From contig CAWKCP010000009.1 in assembly GCA_963848115.1 (NCBI GenBank), forward strand, positions 1 to 64,000: a stretch of DNA of 64,000 nt, read 5' to 3'. This document shows positions 55,016 to 64,000 of this stretch, in pieces; positions within the stretch are counted from its first letter, which is position 1; every line of letters begins with the position of its first letter. Below the pieces are notes generated by a model, which saw only the letters and a program-made list of their open reading frames with translations, made no database searches and was not told the origin of the DNA. Position numbers and translations under genes: made by a program. This DNA comes from JAWKOK01 sp963848115 (GTDB taxonomy: Bacteria; Chloroflexota; Anaerolineae; Caldilineales; Caldilineaceae).

Positions 55016-57964
55016 TTAGTCCACTATCTGATCCGATAATCGCACGCTCGAAACGCCGCCATAGACAGTCGGAGCATCGACCGGTGATCCCAAAACTACC
55101 GATGAAGGGCGCAACAGCGTACGCTCTTCGAGGGTCGTGTCAACAAGGTCGTCGACGCTCGCTCCGGCTACGCCTACGAATGCGTGACTACTCCGAAATT
55201 GGCCGCGCAGATCGGTGGAGACGCCGATCTGCCGCAGGCTCGCGATGGCAGAATCAGTCAGTTTCATGCTGGCCTCATCACGGACGGCCCCGGCAATAAT
55301 CGTACCGGCAGGCCACTGGCGGATCCACTCCGACATCCGCTCCGACTCTTCCTCCGAGGCAAAGGTATCGAAGGCGTCACTTGCCAACAGGTTCCCCTCC
55401 TGCGTAATTGCGGCCAAATTATAGCCGCGCATATTGTGAGACACATCGATCCCGTTCAAGTAAATATGGGCGAAATCACCCACCTCTTCGCCGGCGCTGC
55501 GCACAACTATGGCAGCGTCGGCCGGCAGAGTTATACCCGTGTTGCCGATCGGCCAGCCGCCGGGCGAGGGCGGGTTGACGATTTGCGTGGATGAAATACC
55601 GGTACCATGGAAGCGAATTGCCAGTCGGTCGACCAACTGATCAGCGACGCCTGACGGTAGCGTAAACGTAGCCCGATCACCCGGCTCAACCTGCACGGTT
55701 TCGATAGAAGTCCCATTGACCGACAGATCTGCTGCAGTCGCCGGTCCAAAAATCTGTAGGGACAGATCTCCGCCCTGTATCGGCAGATCGATCATCAAGC
55801 CGACCTCTGGTCGGACGGCGTAGCGCGGCTGCCCAGCCTGAGCGAGGGATGACCAACCTTCAGCCAGGTAGAGCGGCCCCATATCGTCGCTTAGGTCGAT
55901 CTCCACAATCGTAGCCTCTTCACTCTCCACTTCATAAAGTCGAATTGTGCTCGGTCTCCCCTGCCAGTCAAACCCCCGCCACTCATCCAACATTGAGACA
56001 GGCAGTACCTCTTCAACGAACCGGAGCAGCGGCTCCGGCAAATGGTCAACATGGACGATGAGGTACTCGACGCCGAGAAAGTCAAGAACAGAGGCTGCAT
56101 GGGCTTCATTCCGCTCGACAATGGCTTCCCAGTCGTGTGTAACTTCTTGCGCGATGTGATCACGATCCGAATTCATGAGGCCGATTAGATCACCAATCAG
56201 AGGAGCGTCGGTGAAGTACTGGAACTTGTACGCCGGGTTGCGGCTGGTGTTGCCGCCCAGCCGACGTTGGCCATGTTCACTCTGATACCACTGCTGCATC
56301 ATGATCAGAACGTCAGAGCGACCCAGTACACGTGCACCATTTCGCCAGCCGGTCGGCAATTCCAACAGCGTCGCAACGGTCGGCGCATCCTCCGTTCGAT
56401 CGGCTAAGCGACTGTAGATGGGCGGGACACGAAAATCGTTGAGCGGCAATGGCGTCGACAGATGTTCTGCAGCGAAGACCAATGCAAAGACACCGAGAAG
56501 GCCGGCAACCGATCGATGTGATGAGATCGTTTGCGGGGAAGCATTTCGTCTTTGCACAAAATCAACAAGCCACGCCAGACCGTAGGCGACCAGGACCGCC
56601 ACACAGAGCATGAGCATGACACTGTAGCGACTGGGATATCGATTGCCACTAAAGAATGGCAGCCGGCTTACCAGCACGAAGGGGCCCGGCAGGCCAAGCG
56701 ACTGGCCGTTCCAACGTGCAGTCGGGCCCAATGTCAGCCACCAGAAAAAAAACGTTGCAACTCCCCAAAACCAGCCCTCGCTCCGTAGTCGACGACTGGC
56801 GCTCCTCACCAATCCTACAATCCCAATCAGGGCAAAAAGCATCGCAGCGTATCCGACGTAGATCTGCTGTCCCTTATCATTAGGGAAAGGGAGAGCGGCC
56901 ACCATTTCTCCAATCCAGGGGTGGAGCCGAGTCGGGATTAGGTAGCCCAGAAGGTCGGCGCTGAACACATCGGAGAATCCCCCCCCTGACGTGAAAAAGT
57001 CGCCTTCGCGCAGCAGATCGGGCGCCATCGCCCAGAGAAATGGCGCCAGTCCTACTACAAACAGCAGGCCCACCACCGCAAATTGGGCGGTCAAAATCCA
57101 GATCGCTCGAAAAGGTGACGGCTCAGCCGACAGCCGTGCCGATCCCATCCCTTTCCCGATCACGCTTGCCCGATCGGTCAACAATTGAACCAGTGCATAT
57201 GTAAATGTGAGTGCTGAAAAAATGACTAGAAACGTTGCATATGTTAGCTCTGCCCATGTCTGGAATACCAGGAAGATCCCGGCCAAGAAGGCCGAGCGGA
57301 ATCCATAACCAGCTTCGTGCAAGATTGGGGTTCTTCCGCCAGGGATGCGCAGCACGTAGAAAGCGAAGAAGGGTATCCAGTGACTACTGGCAATGTTGAA
57401 CTGTCCCAAAGAGGCATAGAAGAGCTTGGACGAAGCGAAACCGTATATCAGGCCGGCAACAAGTGCTATCCAATCATCCGTTTCGAAAAGTCCCCCAAGG
57501 GATGTGCGGTCAACCGGTTGACCGCAGGCCGGCTGCAAGGTGGCTAAGAGTATTCTTCGGCGCGAGAGCAACGAGCGTGTCAGCAGAAACGTGCCATACG
57601 CACCCAAAACAAGCGTAGACAGGAAGAGTAGATTGTTTGCGACAACCAGACCGAATGCACTTTGCAGGGGAATGCTGAGCAGGCCATTGAGCGGGGTCAG
57701 CGTGTAGAAAGCCAGATTGATGCGAATTGGGTGAAACATCCAATCCACATTGAAGATGTCCAGGCTCAACTGGTTGATCAGTCGCTCCTGAATCCACCAC
57801 AGATTCCAAACCAATGCCGGATCGTCAATACCATCGCCCGGAACATGGGTTGTCAACCGCACCGCCAAGGGCCAAGTGAGCAGAAGACTCACAAGCGTAT
57901 AAATGGCAAGCACCAACAGATGCTTACCAACGGTACGCTTGCAGATGGGCGCCCTGGATGGCAT
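55016..57964 (-). CDS. Large polytopic membrane protein, GT-C/YfhO-like
   Basis: The 982-residue protein has about ten to twelve transmembrane helices in its first 500 residues, opening LLVLAIYTLVSLLLTWPLAV. The first external loop has an acidic motif, GDGIDDPALVWNLWW, reminiscent of GT-C glycosyltransferases. The last 480 residues form a soluble, beta-rich part (SEEATIVEIDLSDD, YAVRPEVGLMIDLP). Together this resembles YfhO-like or GT-C proteins for lipid-linked sugar transfer, but I do not recognise the exact family. It lies 5 bp after the TM/TPR-like gene, so they are probably in one operon. Confidence 0.65.
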   Translation of the reverse strand: MPSRAPICKRTVGKHLLVLAIYTLVSLLLTWPLAVRLTTHVPGDGIDDPALVWNLWWIQERLINQLSLDIFNVDWMFHPIRINLAFYTLTPLNGLLSIPLQSAFGLVVANNLLFLSTLVLGAYGTFLLTRSLLSRRRILLATLQPACGQPVDRTSLGGLFETDDWIALVAGLIYGFASSKLFYASLGQFNIASSHWIPFFAFYVLRIPGGRTPILHEAGYGFRSAFLAGIFLVFQTWAELTYATFLVIFSALTFTYALVQLLTDRASVIGKGMGSARLSAEPSPFRAIWILTAQFAVVGLLFVVGLAPFLWAMAPDLLREGDFFTSGGGFSDVFSADLLGYLIPTRLHPWIGEMVAALPFPNDKGQQIYVGYAAMLFALIGIVGLVRSASRRLRSEGWFWGVATFFFWWLTLGPTARWNGQSLGLPGPFVLVSRLPFFSGNRYPSRYSVMLMLCVAVLVAYGLAWLVDFVQRRNASPQTISSHRSVAGLLGVFALVFAAEHLSTPLPLNDFRVPPIYSRLADRTEDAPTVATLLELPTGWRNGARVLGRSDVLIMMQQWYQSEHGQRRLGGNTSRNPAYKFQYFTDAPLIGDLIGLMNSDRDHIAQEVTHDWEAIVERNEAHAASVLDFLGVEYLIVHVDHLPEPLLRFVEEVLPVSMLDEWRGFDWQGRPSTIRLYEVESEEATIVEIDLSDDMGPLYLAEGWSSLAQAGQPRYAVRPEVGLMIDLPIQGGDLSLQIFGPATAADLSVNGTSIETVQVEPGDRATFTLPSGVADQLVDRLAIRFHGTGISSTQIVNPPSPGGWPIGNTGITLPADAAIVVRSAGEEVGDFAHIYLNGIDVSHNMRGYNLAAITQEGNLLASDAFDTFASEEESERMSEWIRQWPAGTIIAGAVRDEASMKLTDSAIASLRQIGVSTDLRGQFRSSHAFVGVAGASVDDLVDTTLEERTLLRPSSVVLGSPVDAPTVYGGVSSVRLSDQIVD

Positions 57965-57969
57965 GAAGG

Positions 57970-58983
57970 TTAGGGCTCATCCGCTGGAACGGCGGGGGAG
58001 GTAACCGTTGACGTCGTACCGTTTGTCGTCGTGATCGGGGCGCTGGATTCAAACGGATCAAACTGTTGCATCAGTTGCCCCATGCGCACCTTAGCAATCA
58101 CAGCCAGTTGCGGGTTGTCTTCTTCCGCCAGTTCGAATACCTTCTCAAACAGATCGATTGCTGCAAGACGTTGGCCGCGGGTATCAGCAACGTTCGCAAG
58201 CAAAAAATAGGCCGGAGCCGATTCAGAATTGATCTCAAGTGCTTCGTTTGCTGCTTCTTCTGAACCCTCCAGATCGTCGACCATCAGGCGATAGTTGCCC
58301 GTTGTGACCCACATGTATTCGAGATCATCCTGCATTTCTGCCTGAGCTTCGGCCAGGCTCGCTTCGGCCCGGGCTCGATCCCCAGACCGTTCGGCAAGTA
58401 CGGCCTCCCAGATCATCATCTCCGGCTGATCCGGCATAAGTAGGCGAGTCTCGTCAACCACATCAAGCGCCCCCTCCCAGTCACCCTGAAGGATGCGCTC
58501 ATCGAGCTGTGATTGCGTTTCAACCATGAGTAGCGCCTCCGGATCAGCCGGAAAGAATCTGTTGATCGCCCAGATTCCGCCACCGACAACAACGACGATC
58601 AGGATAAGCACCTGCAGGACCTTGCGAATTGAGGTCCAGCGACGCTTGGTAACCTCAGCATCGAGATACCACCAGAAACTCTCAGCAGGTGGATGCTTCT
58701 CGCGAAGTGCTTTCAGCCCTCCGGCCGACGCTGCGGCGGAAGCAATAGGACCTGGACTGGAGGAGAGACGTCTAAGCAAACCCTCCCAGCGCACTTGCTC
58801 AGAACGCAGGTCAATATCCTGCGCCTCAAGGTCTTCAAGAGAAATTTCGATATGGTCAAGCAACACGAGGAATTCTTCAACATTCTGAGTGCTGATACTG
58901 ACCACTAGACGCTCGGCACTGCCCAATGCTTCTCGAATTGCATTGGCCGGGGTAGTACTATGACTCTCAACTGCGTACGCCAT
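57970..58983 (-). CDS. Membrane-anchored TPR-like protein
   Basis: The 337-residue protein has an N-terminal helical cytosolic domain (EEFLVLLDHIEISLEDLEAQDIDLRSEQ), one transmembrane helix at about 121-143 (LQVLILIVVVVGGGIWAI) and a C-terminal TPR-like array (LQGDWEGALDVVDETR, AEASLAEAQAEM, EEAANEALEINSESAPAYFLLANVADTRG). TPR units usually scaffold protein complexes, here apparently on the outer side of the membrane. The function is unknown; the tight link with the membrane protein gene suggests a joint complex. Confidence 0.72.
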   Translation of the reverse strand: MAYAVESHSTTPANAIREALGSAERLVVSISTQNVEEFLVLLDHIEISLEDLEAQDIDLRSEQVRWEGLLRRLSSSPGPIASAAASAGGLKALREKHPPAESFWWYLDAEVTKRRWTSIRKVLQVLILIVVVVGGGIWAINRFFPADPEALLMVETQSQLDERILQGDWEGALDVVDETRLLMPDQPEMMIWEAVLAERSGDRARAEASLAEAQAEMQDDLEYMWVTTGNYRLMVDDLEGSEEAANEALEINSESAPAYFLLANVADTRGQRLAAIDLFEKVFELAEEDNPQLAVIAKVRMGQLMQQFDPFESSAPITTTNGTTSTVTSPAVPADEP

Positions 58984-59034
58984 TGTTTGCCCAACTTTTT
59001 GAGTGCTGCCAGTAACTGGACATCTCGAACAGTG

Positions 59035-59991
59035 CTATGCGGCAACGATATCAACAACGTCTGTTTCCTGCAATTGCCTGGAAGCCGCTTTGTCCTCTTC
59101 CTCGCGCTGGATTTCTCGATAGACACGATTGAGACCAGATTTGATCTGGCTCTCGATCTTCGCCTTGCGCTCCAGCGGCACGGGAAACCATTCCAACATT
59201 TCGCCGACAAGTCCACTCTTGGTCTCGTTCTTATTCTTCCCCTCAAGATAGTACTCACGTACCCGATCGCGCATGAACTGGATATATTCACCAACCTTAT
59301 ACGTGGCATCCACCGAGCAGACTGGCCCGTGTCCAGGAACCAGTTTGTCGGCGCCCAGTTCGCGAATCAACTCGAGTGCATCCAACCATTCCAGTGTGTT
59401 GCCCTGGGCCATATAAGGGTGTTGATCGACCCACAGAATATCTCCGACAAAGCAAATCTTTTCCTTGGGGAGCCAGACAAGGCTCGTTGCCGGTGTATGG
59501 CCGCCGACGAAGATCATCTCTACTTCGCTGCCGCCAAAGAGCAATTGGGCCCGTTGGGTAAATGTTACATCCGGCGGAACAATGATGATGTTGCCCAATT
59601 GTTCCTGAATCTCCGGCTCTCGCTTAAAGCTATTACGCACCCGTTCTTTGAAATTTTCCGTGTATCCAGACATTTCTTTATGGGCCCGCTCATGGGCCAT
59701 CACCTTGCAAGGCATGAAATACTGATTGCCCAATGCATGACCACGGTGGTGATCGGTGTTGATCATATATAGAAAGGGCTCTCCCGGATATTCGTCCTCA
59801 ATTTGCTCACGCCAATCAATTGCCTGCTTGGGGATGAGAGGCGCATCGATCAGAATGATTCCTTCATCGGTACGCACAAAACCCGGCGTACATCCCCGGT
59901 AATTCGTGTTGATGAAAACACCGGGCGCCAATTCTTCTCGTTCTCCTAGCCCCGTCACGCCTATCCGAACTGCCGTTCTCCGCCTTGCCAT
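59035..59991 (-). CDS. Metallo-beta-lactamase-fold hydrolase with altered metal motif
   Basis: The 318-residue protein shows the MBL fold: strand GFVRTDEGIILIDAPL, then NTDHHRGH where HxHxDH is expected, GGHTPATSLVWLP, CFVGDILW and PGHGPVC. The first His and the Asp of HxHxDH appear as Asp80 and Gly84, so one metal site may be missing or changed. The C-terminus adds a helical region of about 90 residues. ATG 59991 was chosen because GGAGG lies upstream; an earlier ATG at 60054 has none. The function is unclear: a hydrolase of thioester, lactone or phosphodiester type is possible. It is separated by 51 bp from the TM/TPR-like gene, on the same strand. Confidence 0.78.
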   Translation of the reverse strand: MARRRTAVRIGVTGLGEREELAPGVFINTNYRGCTPGFVRTDEGIILIDAPLIPKQAIDWREQIEDEYPGEPFLYMINTDHHRGHALGNQYFMPCKVMAHERAHKEMSGYTENFKERVRNSFKREPEIQEQLGNIIIVPPDVTFTQRAQLLFGGSEVEMIFVGGHTPATSLVWLPKEKICFVGDILWVDQHPYMAQGNTLEWLDALELIRELGADKLVPGHGPVCSVDATYKVGEYIQFMRDRVREYYLEGKNKNETKSGLVGEMLEWFPVPLERKAKIESQIKSGLNRVYREIQREEEDKAASRQLQETDVVDIVAA

Positions 59992-60362
59992 AACCTGCCT
60001 CCACATTTCCGCCAAAATTGCCGTCTCCTCGATACCTGAACGACGGCACAGCAACAGTGCTACCAGAAATCGTGCTACTGAATGAAGTCAAACCCTGAGT
60101 TGAGAACAGTATACGCATGCGGGTCCAGATCTACAAACCAGATTCTTTATGTCAATATGGGGTGATTTCCTCGTCAGAATCAGTGAGTGCCCTGCACAAC
60201 TGAACTCGCCCACTTGCTCTGTTAGGGCAGATCGAATGCTTGCCGCTCTAGACCCCGATTTCTGCGGATCAAAGCAGGGGAACATTCTCTCGAAAAGACA
60301 TAACAGTTTGTTAACCTGCAGGAAATACAATGGCATCAGATATCTGTACAGAAGCCACTTCG

Positions 60363-60371
60363 TGTTATAAT
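60363..60371 (+). promoter_or_regulatory. Extended -10 promoter upstream of tandem phosphofructokinase
   Basis: TGTTATAAT contains a perfect TATAAT preceded by the TGn extension, which can compensate for a weak -35 box; no good TTGACA lies at the proper distance. It would start transcription near 60378, about 90 bases before ATG 60469. The gap 60055-60468 holds no gene. Confidence 0.55.
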
Positions 60372-60468
60372 GACCATTGGTATTTTTGCTCGGATATTGC
60401 GCAGCTATTTGGAGTGCGTTGAGCATCTTACAGTTTCAATCATGATCAAGCCAAGAGAGGGCTTTGCC

Positions 60469-62730
60469 ATGAAAAAACGTTTAGGCGTCTTAACCAGCGG
60501 GGGCGACGCACCCGGCATGAACCCAGCCGTGCGTGCAGTTGTTCGGGCTGCACTCAACCGAGGTGCCGACGTTTTCGCGATATACGAAGGCTATCAGGGA
60601 ATGATCGATGGCGGGGAGAGCATCCGCCCCATGAGTTGGAGTTCGGTCGGCGGCATCCTTCACCGCGGCGGCACTGTCATCGGTTCTGCTAGATGCAAGG
60701 AATTTCGCACCAAAGAAGGCAGGTTGTTGGCAGTACGAAACCTGCTCATCCATGACATCGACAGCCTGATCGTGATTGGCGGCGACGGCAGCCTCACCGG
60801 AGCGAACATACTGCGGCAAGAGTGGCAGGAACACGTGGCAACGTTGCTTGAGAACGGAGACATCACCCCGGAACAAGCTGAAGAACACCCCTTCCTTGCG
60901 ATTGCCGGCATGGTCGGTTCCATCGACAACGATATGTACGGCACGGACATGACCATCGGCGCCGACTCTGCACTTCACCGCATCATCTATGCCGCGGACG
61001 CACTCTCAAGCACTGCGGGCAGCCATCAGCGAACATTTGTCATCGAAGTCATGGGGCGCCATTGCGGCTACCTGGCGCTGATGGGCGCCATCGCCGCGGG
61101 GGCAGATTTTGCGCTCGTACCCGAAAATCCGCCTGATGTTGATGATTGGGAAAGCAAGATGTGCGAGATCCTTGAGGCAGGGCTAGCCGAAGGACGCCGC
61201 GATAGTATTGTTTTGGTTGCGGAAGGCGCGGTCGATCGCCAAGGGAACCCCATTTCCAGTGACTATGTACGTCAAGTACTTGAAGACAAGATGGGCGAGG
61301 AAGCACGTGTTACCGTTCTCGGTCATGTGCAGCGTGGCGGTTCTCCCTCAGCCTTCGACCGCATCCTGAGTACACGCATGGGCGTTGAAGCGGTCGATGC
61401 AGCATTGGATGCTGAGGCCGATGACGAACCGACATTGATTGGCATCATCCAGAATCGTATCACCCGGCTACCCCTCATGGCCTGTGTCGAGACCAATCAA
61501 TCCATCAATGCCGCCATCCAGTCCCAGAATTTCGCCAAAGCGATGGAACTGCGTGGTGCATCTTTCCAGCATTCTTTCCGTATTTTACGCACATTGGTTC
61601 GTGCCGTTCCCCATCCGCCGAAACCGGGCCAGAAACAATTACGCATTGCCATTGTCAATGCAGGCGGACCGGCCCCCGGCATGAACGCAGCCGTTCGCGC
61701 CGCAGTGCGATTGTCGTTGGATCAAGGCCACATTCCAGTTGGCGTCAAACGCGGATTCCGCGGATTACGCGACGGCGAATTTGTCGAATATGGATGGATG
61801 GATGTAGATGGCTGGACAGCCATCGGCGGTTCGGAATTGGGGACGAGTCGTAAGATTCCCAGAGCGAGCGACTACTATGCCATGGCCCGGCAGCTCGAGG
61901 AGCACAAGATCGATGCCATCCTCATGATCGGCGGATGGGCCGGTTACCAAGCAGCTATCAACATGCATGAGGAACGTCGCAGTTTTCCAGCCTTCAATAT
62001 CCCGATCGTCTGCGTACCGGCTACCATCAACAACAATTTGCCTGGGGCCGACTTCAGCATCGGGTCTGATACGGCCATCAACAGCATCACCGAAGTTGTC
62101 GATAAGATCAAGCAATCAGCCGTTGCCTCCAATCGCTGCTTCGTTGTCGAAGTGATGGGACGATATTGCGGCTACCTGGCATTGATGAGCGCCATCGCCA
62201 CCGGTGCGGAACGCACATACATACACGAAGAAGGCGTCACCCTGAAGGACCTTCAGAAAGATATCGAATATCTGAATGACGGCTTCCGACACGGCAAGCG
62301 CGTCGGTCTGATGATTCGCAACGAGGACGCCAACCAGCTGTATGACACACAGTTCCTAGCGGCACTCTTCGAAGAGGAGGGCGGGGATCTTTTCGATGTA
62401 CGCATGGCCGTTCTTGGCCACCTGCAACAGGGCGGCGACCCAACACCCTACGACCGCATCGTGGCGACACACCTCACTTCAGAGGCCGTTGACTATCTGG
62501 TTCACCAGTGTGGTGAAGATCTTGACGAGTCCAACGCTGCCTGCATCGGCATGCTGGATGACGTTCTGACGTTCACGCCGCTCTATGAGATCCAACGGAT
62601 CTTTGATGAAGAATTCCAACGACCGAAGCAGCAATGGTGGATGAAGCTACGACCGTTGGCCCGCATGCTCTCGCAGCCCAGTCATGACTATGTTCAGGAC
62701 GAAGTAGATGATGGGATAACGTATCAGTGA
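60469..62730 (+). CDS. pfkA: Tandem (eukaryote-type) 6-phosphofructokinase
   Basis: The 753-residue protein is two phosphofructokinase units in series. The first half has a full active site: TSGGDAPGMN near residue 10, GGDGSLTGAN at 104 (Gly of the ATP-type), GSIDND at 150-155 with catalytic D153, and VMGRHCGY. The second half (from about 400) retains the fold but lost catalytic residues: AGGPAPGMN for the GGD loop, GGWAGY for GGDGS and ATINNN for TIDND. This is the layout of animal and fungal PFK-1, in which the C-terminal half evolved into an allosteric site. ATG 60469 has GAGAGG upstream. It phosphorylates fructose 6-phosphate with ATP in glycolysis. Confidence 0.9.
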   Translation: MKKRLGVLTSGGDAPGMNPAVRAVVRAALNRGADVFAIYEGYQGMIDGGESIRPMSWSSVGGILHRGGTVIGSARCKEFRTKEGRLLAVRNLLIHDIDSLIVIGGDGSLTGANILRQEWQEHVATLLENGDITPEQAEEHPFLAIAGMVGSIDNDMYGTDMTIGADSALHRIIYAADALSSTAGSHQRTFVIEVMGRHCGYLALMGAIAAGADFALVPENPPDVDDWESKMCEILEAGLAEGRRDSIVLVAEGAVDRQGNPISSDYVRQVLEDKMGEEARVTVLGHVQRGGSPSAFDRILSTRMGVEAVDAALDAEADDEPTLIGIIQNRITRLPLMACVETNQSINAAIQSQNFAKAMELRGASFQHSFRILRTLVRAVPHPPKPGQKQLRIAIVNAGGPAPGMNAAVRAAVRLSLDQGHIPVGVKRGFRGLRDGEFVEYGWMDVDGWTAIGGSELGTSRKIPRASDYYAMARQLEEHKIDAILMIGGWAGYQAAINMHEERRSFPAFNIPIVCVPATINNNLPGADFSIGSDTAINSITEVVDKIKQSAVASNRCFVVEVMGRYCGYLALMSAIATGAERTYIHEEGVTLKDLQKDIEYLNDGFRHGKRVGLMIRNEDANQLYDTQFLAALFEEEGGDLFDVRMAVLGHLQQGGDPTPYDRIVATHLTSEAVDYLVHQCGEDLDESNAACIGMLDDVLTFTPLYEIQRIFDEEFQRPKQQWWMKLRPLARMLSQPSHDYVQDEVDDGITYQ

Positions 62731-62940
62731 CAGTAGCGGATCACAGCAGCTAGTTTCTGGTCGAGGACCAGCGGCAATGATAGAATTGAATGTTGAAATG
62801 AAGTACTGCTAATTTTGATCAGTGCAAATTGATCGTGAATGCCGGACGCTCTTGGGCACCGACAGCAAGCGGACTGGCAGATTGGTCCAATAGAAGCTCA
62901 ACCCATTGCAATCGTTATTTTTAATCAAAGGAGTCAAACA

Positions 62941-64000
62941 ATGAAGATTGGTATTCTGACAGGCGGCGGTGATGTCCCTGGCCTGAATCCGACAATCAAG
63001 GCCGCTGTCTATCGCGCCATCGAGGACGGACACGAGATCGTCGGCATTCGACGCGGCTGGGCCGGCCTGCTCGAATTTGATCGCAACGACCCGGCCAGCG
63101 CAGAGAAGTATATTCTCTCGCTGGACAAGCAGGTCGTTCGCACCATTGACCGCACCGGCGGCACATTTCTGCACTCAAGCCGTACGAAACCCAGCCATGT
63201 CAAGCCGTCGGCCGTGCCGGACTTCCTGAAGGATGCCGACCACCTAGACGCCGAGGCCTCTGATGAGCGCCTGCGCGATTTCACGCCCCATGTGCTCTCT
63301 AACCTGGAGTATCTGGGCATCGATACGCTCATTCCCATCGGCGGCGATGACACCCTGAGCTATGGCGAACGACTGCATAGCGAAGGCTTCCCGGTGATTG
63401 CCATTCCCAAAACCATGGACAACGACGTATACGGCACTGACTACTGCATCGGTTTCAGCACGGCAGTCACCCGCAGCGTCCAGTTCATTCACCAACTGCG
63501 CACGAGCACAGGCTCCCATGAGCGCATCGCCGTGGTCGAGCTCTTCGGTCGCAACAGTGGTGAGACCAGCCTAATCAGCTCATATTTGGCCGGCGTTGAC
63601 CGTGCCCTCATCTCCGAGGTTCCGTTCGATGTTGAGAGGCTGGCCGAGTTAGTCATGCAGGACAAGAATGCCAACCCCAGCAACTACGCTATGGTGACGA
63701 TCAGCGAAGGCGCTCACATGATCGGCGGCCAGGTCGTTGAGTATGGTGAAGCAGATGCCTACGGCCACCGCAAATTGGGCGGCATCGGCACCATCACAGG
63801 TGAAGCCCTGAAGCGCATCACCGGCCAGAACATCATCAACCAGCAGGTCTCCTACTTGATGCGCTCAGGCGCTCCTGACGCCCTTGACCTGATGGTGGCC
63901 GTCAACTTTGCCAACATGGCCATGACCCTAATCAACAACAAGGCCAGCGGTCGCATGGTTGCCCTGCGCGACGGCACCTACACTCACATTCCCATGAGCA
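62941..64000 (+). CDS. 6-phosphofructokinase with PPi-type residues, partial at window end
   Basis: The frame is open for 353 codons to the window edge, so the gene is cut. It starts MKIGILTGGGDVPGLNPTIK with AAAGGAG upstream. The diagnostic sites are GGDDTL (134-139) and PKTMDND (156-162). Asp at the GGDD position and Lys in PKTxDND are the residues that favour pyrophosphate over ATP as phosphoryl donor, so it is probably PPi-dependent and reversible (inference from family knowledge). Other parts include VELFGRNSGETSL. It lies 210 bp after the tandem enzyme on the same strand with its own leader. It is single-domain so far. Confidence 0.87.
   Translation, partial: MKIGILTGGGDVPGLNPTIKAAVYRAIEDGHEIVGIRRGWAGLLEFDRNDPASAEKYILSLDKQVVRTIDRTGGTFLHSSRTKPSHVKPSAVPDFLKDADHLDAEASDERLRDFTPHVLSNLEYLGIDTLIPIGGDDTLSYGERLHSEGFPVIAIPKTMDNDVYGTDYCIGFSTAVTRSVQFIHQLRTSTGSHERIAVVELFGRNSGETSLISSYLAGVDRALISEVPFDVERLAELVMQDKNANPSNYAMVTISEGAHMIGGQVVEYGEADAYGHRKLGGIGTITGEALKRITGQNIINQQVSYLMRSGAPDALDLMVAVNFANMAMTLINNKASGRMVALRDGTYTHIPMS

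Noticed and set aside
1..64000. CRISPR arrays, tRNA or rRNA genes, riboswitches
   Set aside because: No regularly spaced direct repeats, no tRNA-like T-arm/anticodon pattern and no rRNA sequence were seen; the hairpins found are not regularly spaced.

Overview
The window looks like the chromosome of a free-living, carbohydrate-foraging bacterium. Its gene families (MalT-like LuxR regulators, lipoprotein sugar-binding proteins with LplB/LplC-type permeases, enolase-superfamily dehydratases, CaiB/BaiF CoA-transferase, sulfatases, UroD-like protein, bacterial two-component propellers) and its moderately high GC fit Chloroflexota, perhaps an Anaerolineae/Caldilineales relative. That placement is inference from gene content; there is no rRNA, tRNA or other phylogenetic marker here. 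No CRISPR array or prophage was seen.

Layout. 1-4 kb: a MalT-like LuxR regulator on the minus strand, broken by frameshifts and split by an IS4-family element with a perfect 9-bp target duplication. 4.1-6.8 kb: methyltransferase, AraC regulator (frameshifted) and a divergent sugar isomerase. 7-12.3 kb: a large toroid-type protein of unknown function divergent from a sulfatase, followed by a CaiB/BaiF CoA-transferase. 12.3-13.6 kb: GNAT acetyltransferase and a PIN/ribbon-helix-helix toxin-antitoxin pair. 13.8-18.7 kb: a sugar ABC transporter operon ending in an enolase-superfamily enzyme. 19.2-26.6 kb: a second sugar ABC operon (binding protein, two permeases, UroD-like protein, small lipoprotein, isomerase), divergent from a LacI regulator; a 50-bp perfect palindrome holding two LacI-type operators lies between. 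26.9-30 kb: class II aldolase and an SLC13-type anion permease. 30.3-36.3 kb: an oligopeptide-type ABC transporter. 36.9-41.3 kb: aldo/keto reductase plus a second toroid-protein/sulfatase pair. 41.7-49.2 kb: SRPBCC protein, alpha/beta hydrolase, PH-domain membrane protein, cobalamin-type radical SAM enzyme, second enolase-superfamily enzyme, glycosyltransferase and DegT aminotransferase. 49.4-60 kb: two ATPase genes, one fused to a 14-repeat two-component propeller sensor, then a LysM protein, a large membrane protein, a TM/TPR-like protein and a metallo-beta-lactamase-fold protein. 60.5-64 kb: two phosphofructokinases, one with the eukaryote-type tandem architecture (ATP-type active site), the next with PPi-type signature residues and cut by the window end.

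The first 47 kb reads as a set of catabolic modules: importers, isomerases, dehydratases, aldolase, oxidoreductase and sulfatases, probably for decorated (sulfated or acidic) sugars, each under a local regulator. The toroid-protein/sulfatase pair occurs twice and is the best candidate for an uncharacterised polysaccharide-processing module. The propeller-ATPase pair at 49.4-54 kb is the most unusual signalling arrangement.

Quality warning: between 1 and 36.3 kb at least nine genes are broken by one or more frameshifts, and most can be repaired by deleting one base; from 36.8 kb to the end I found no broken gene. This may be assembly error rather than biology, and broken genes are annotated as single loci with the shift positions stated.
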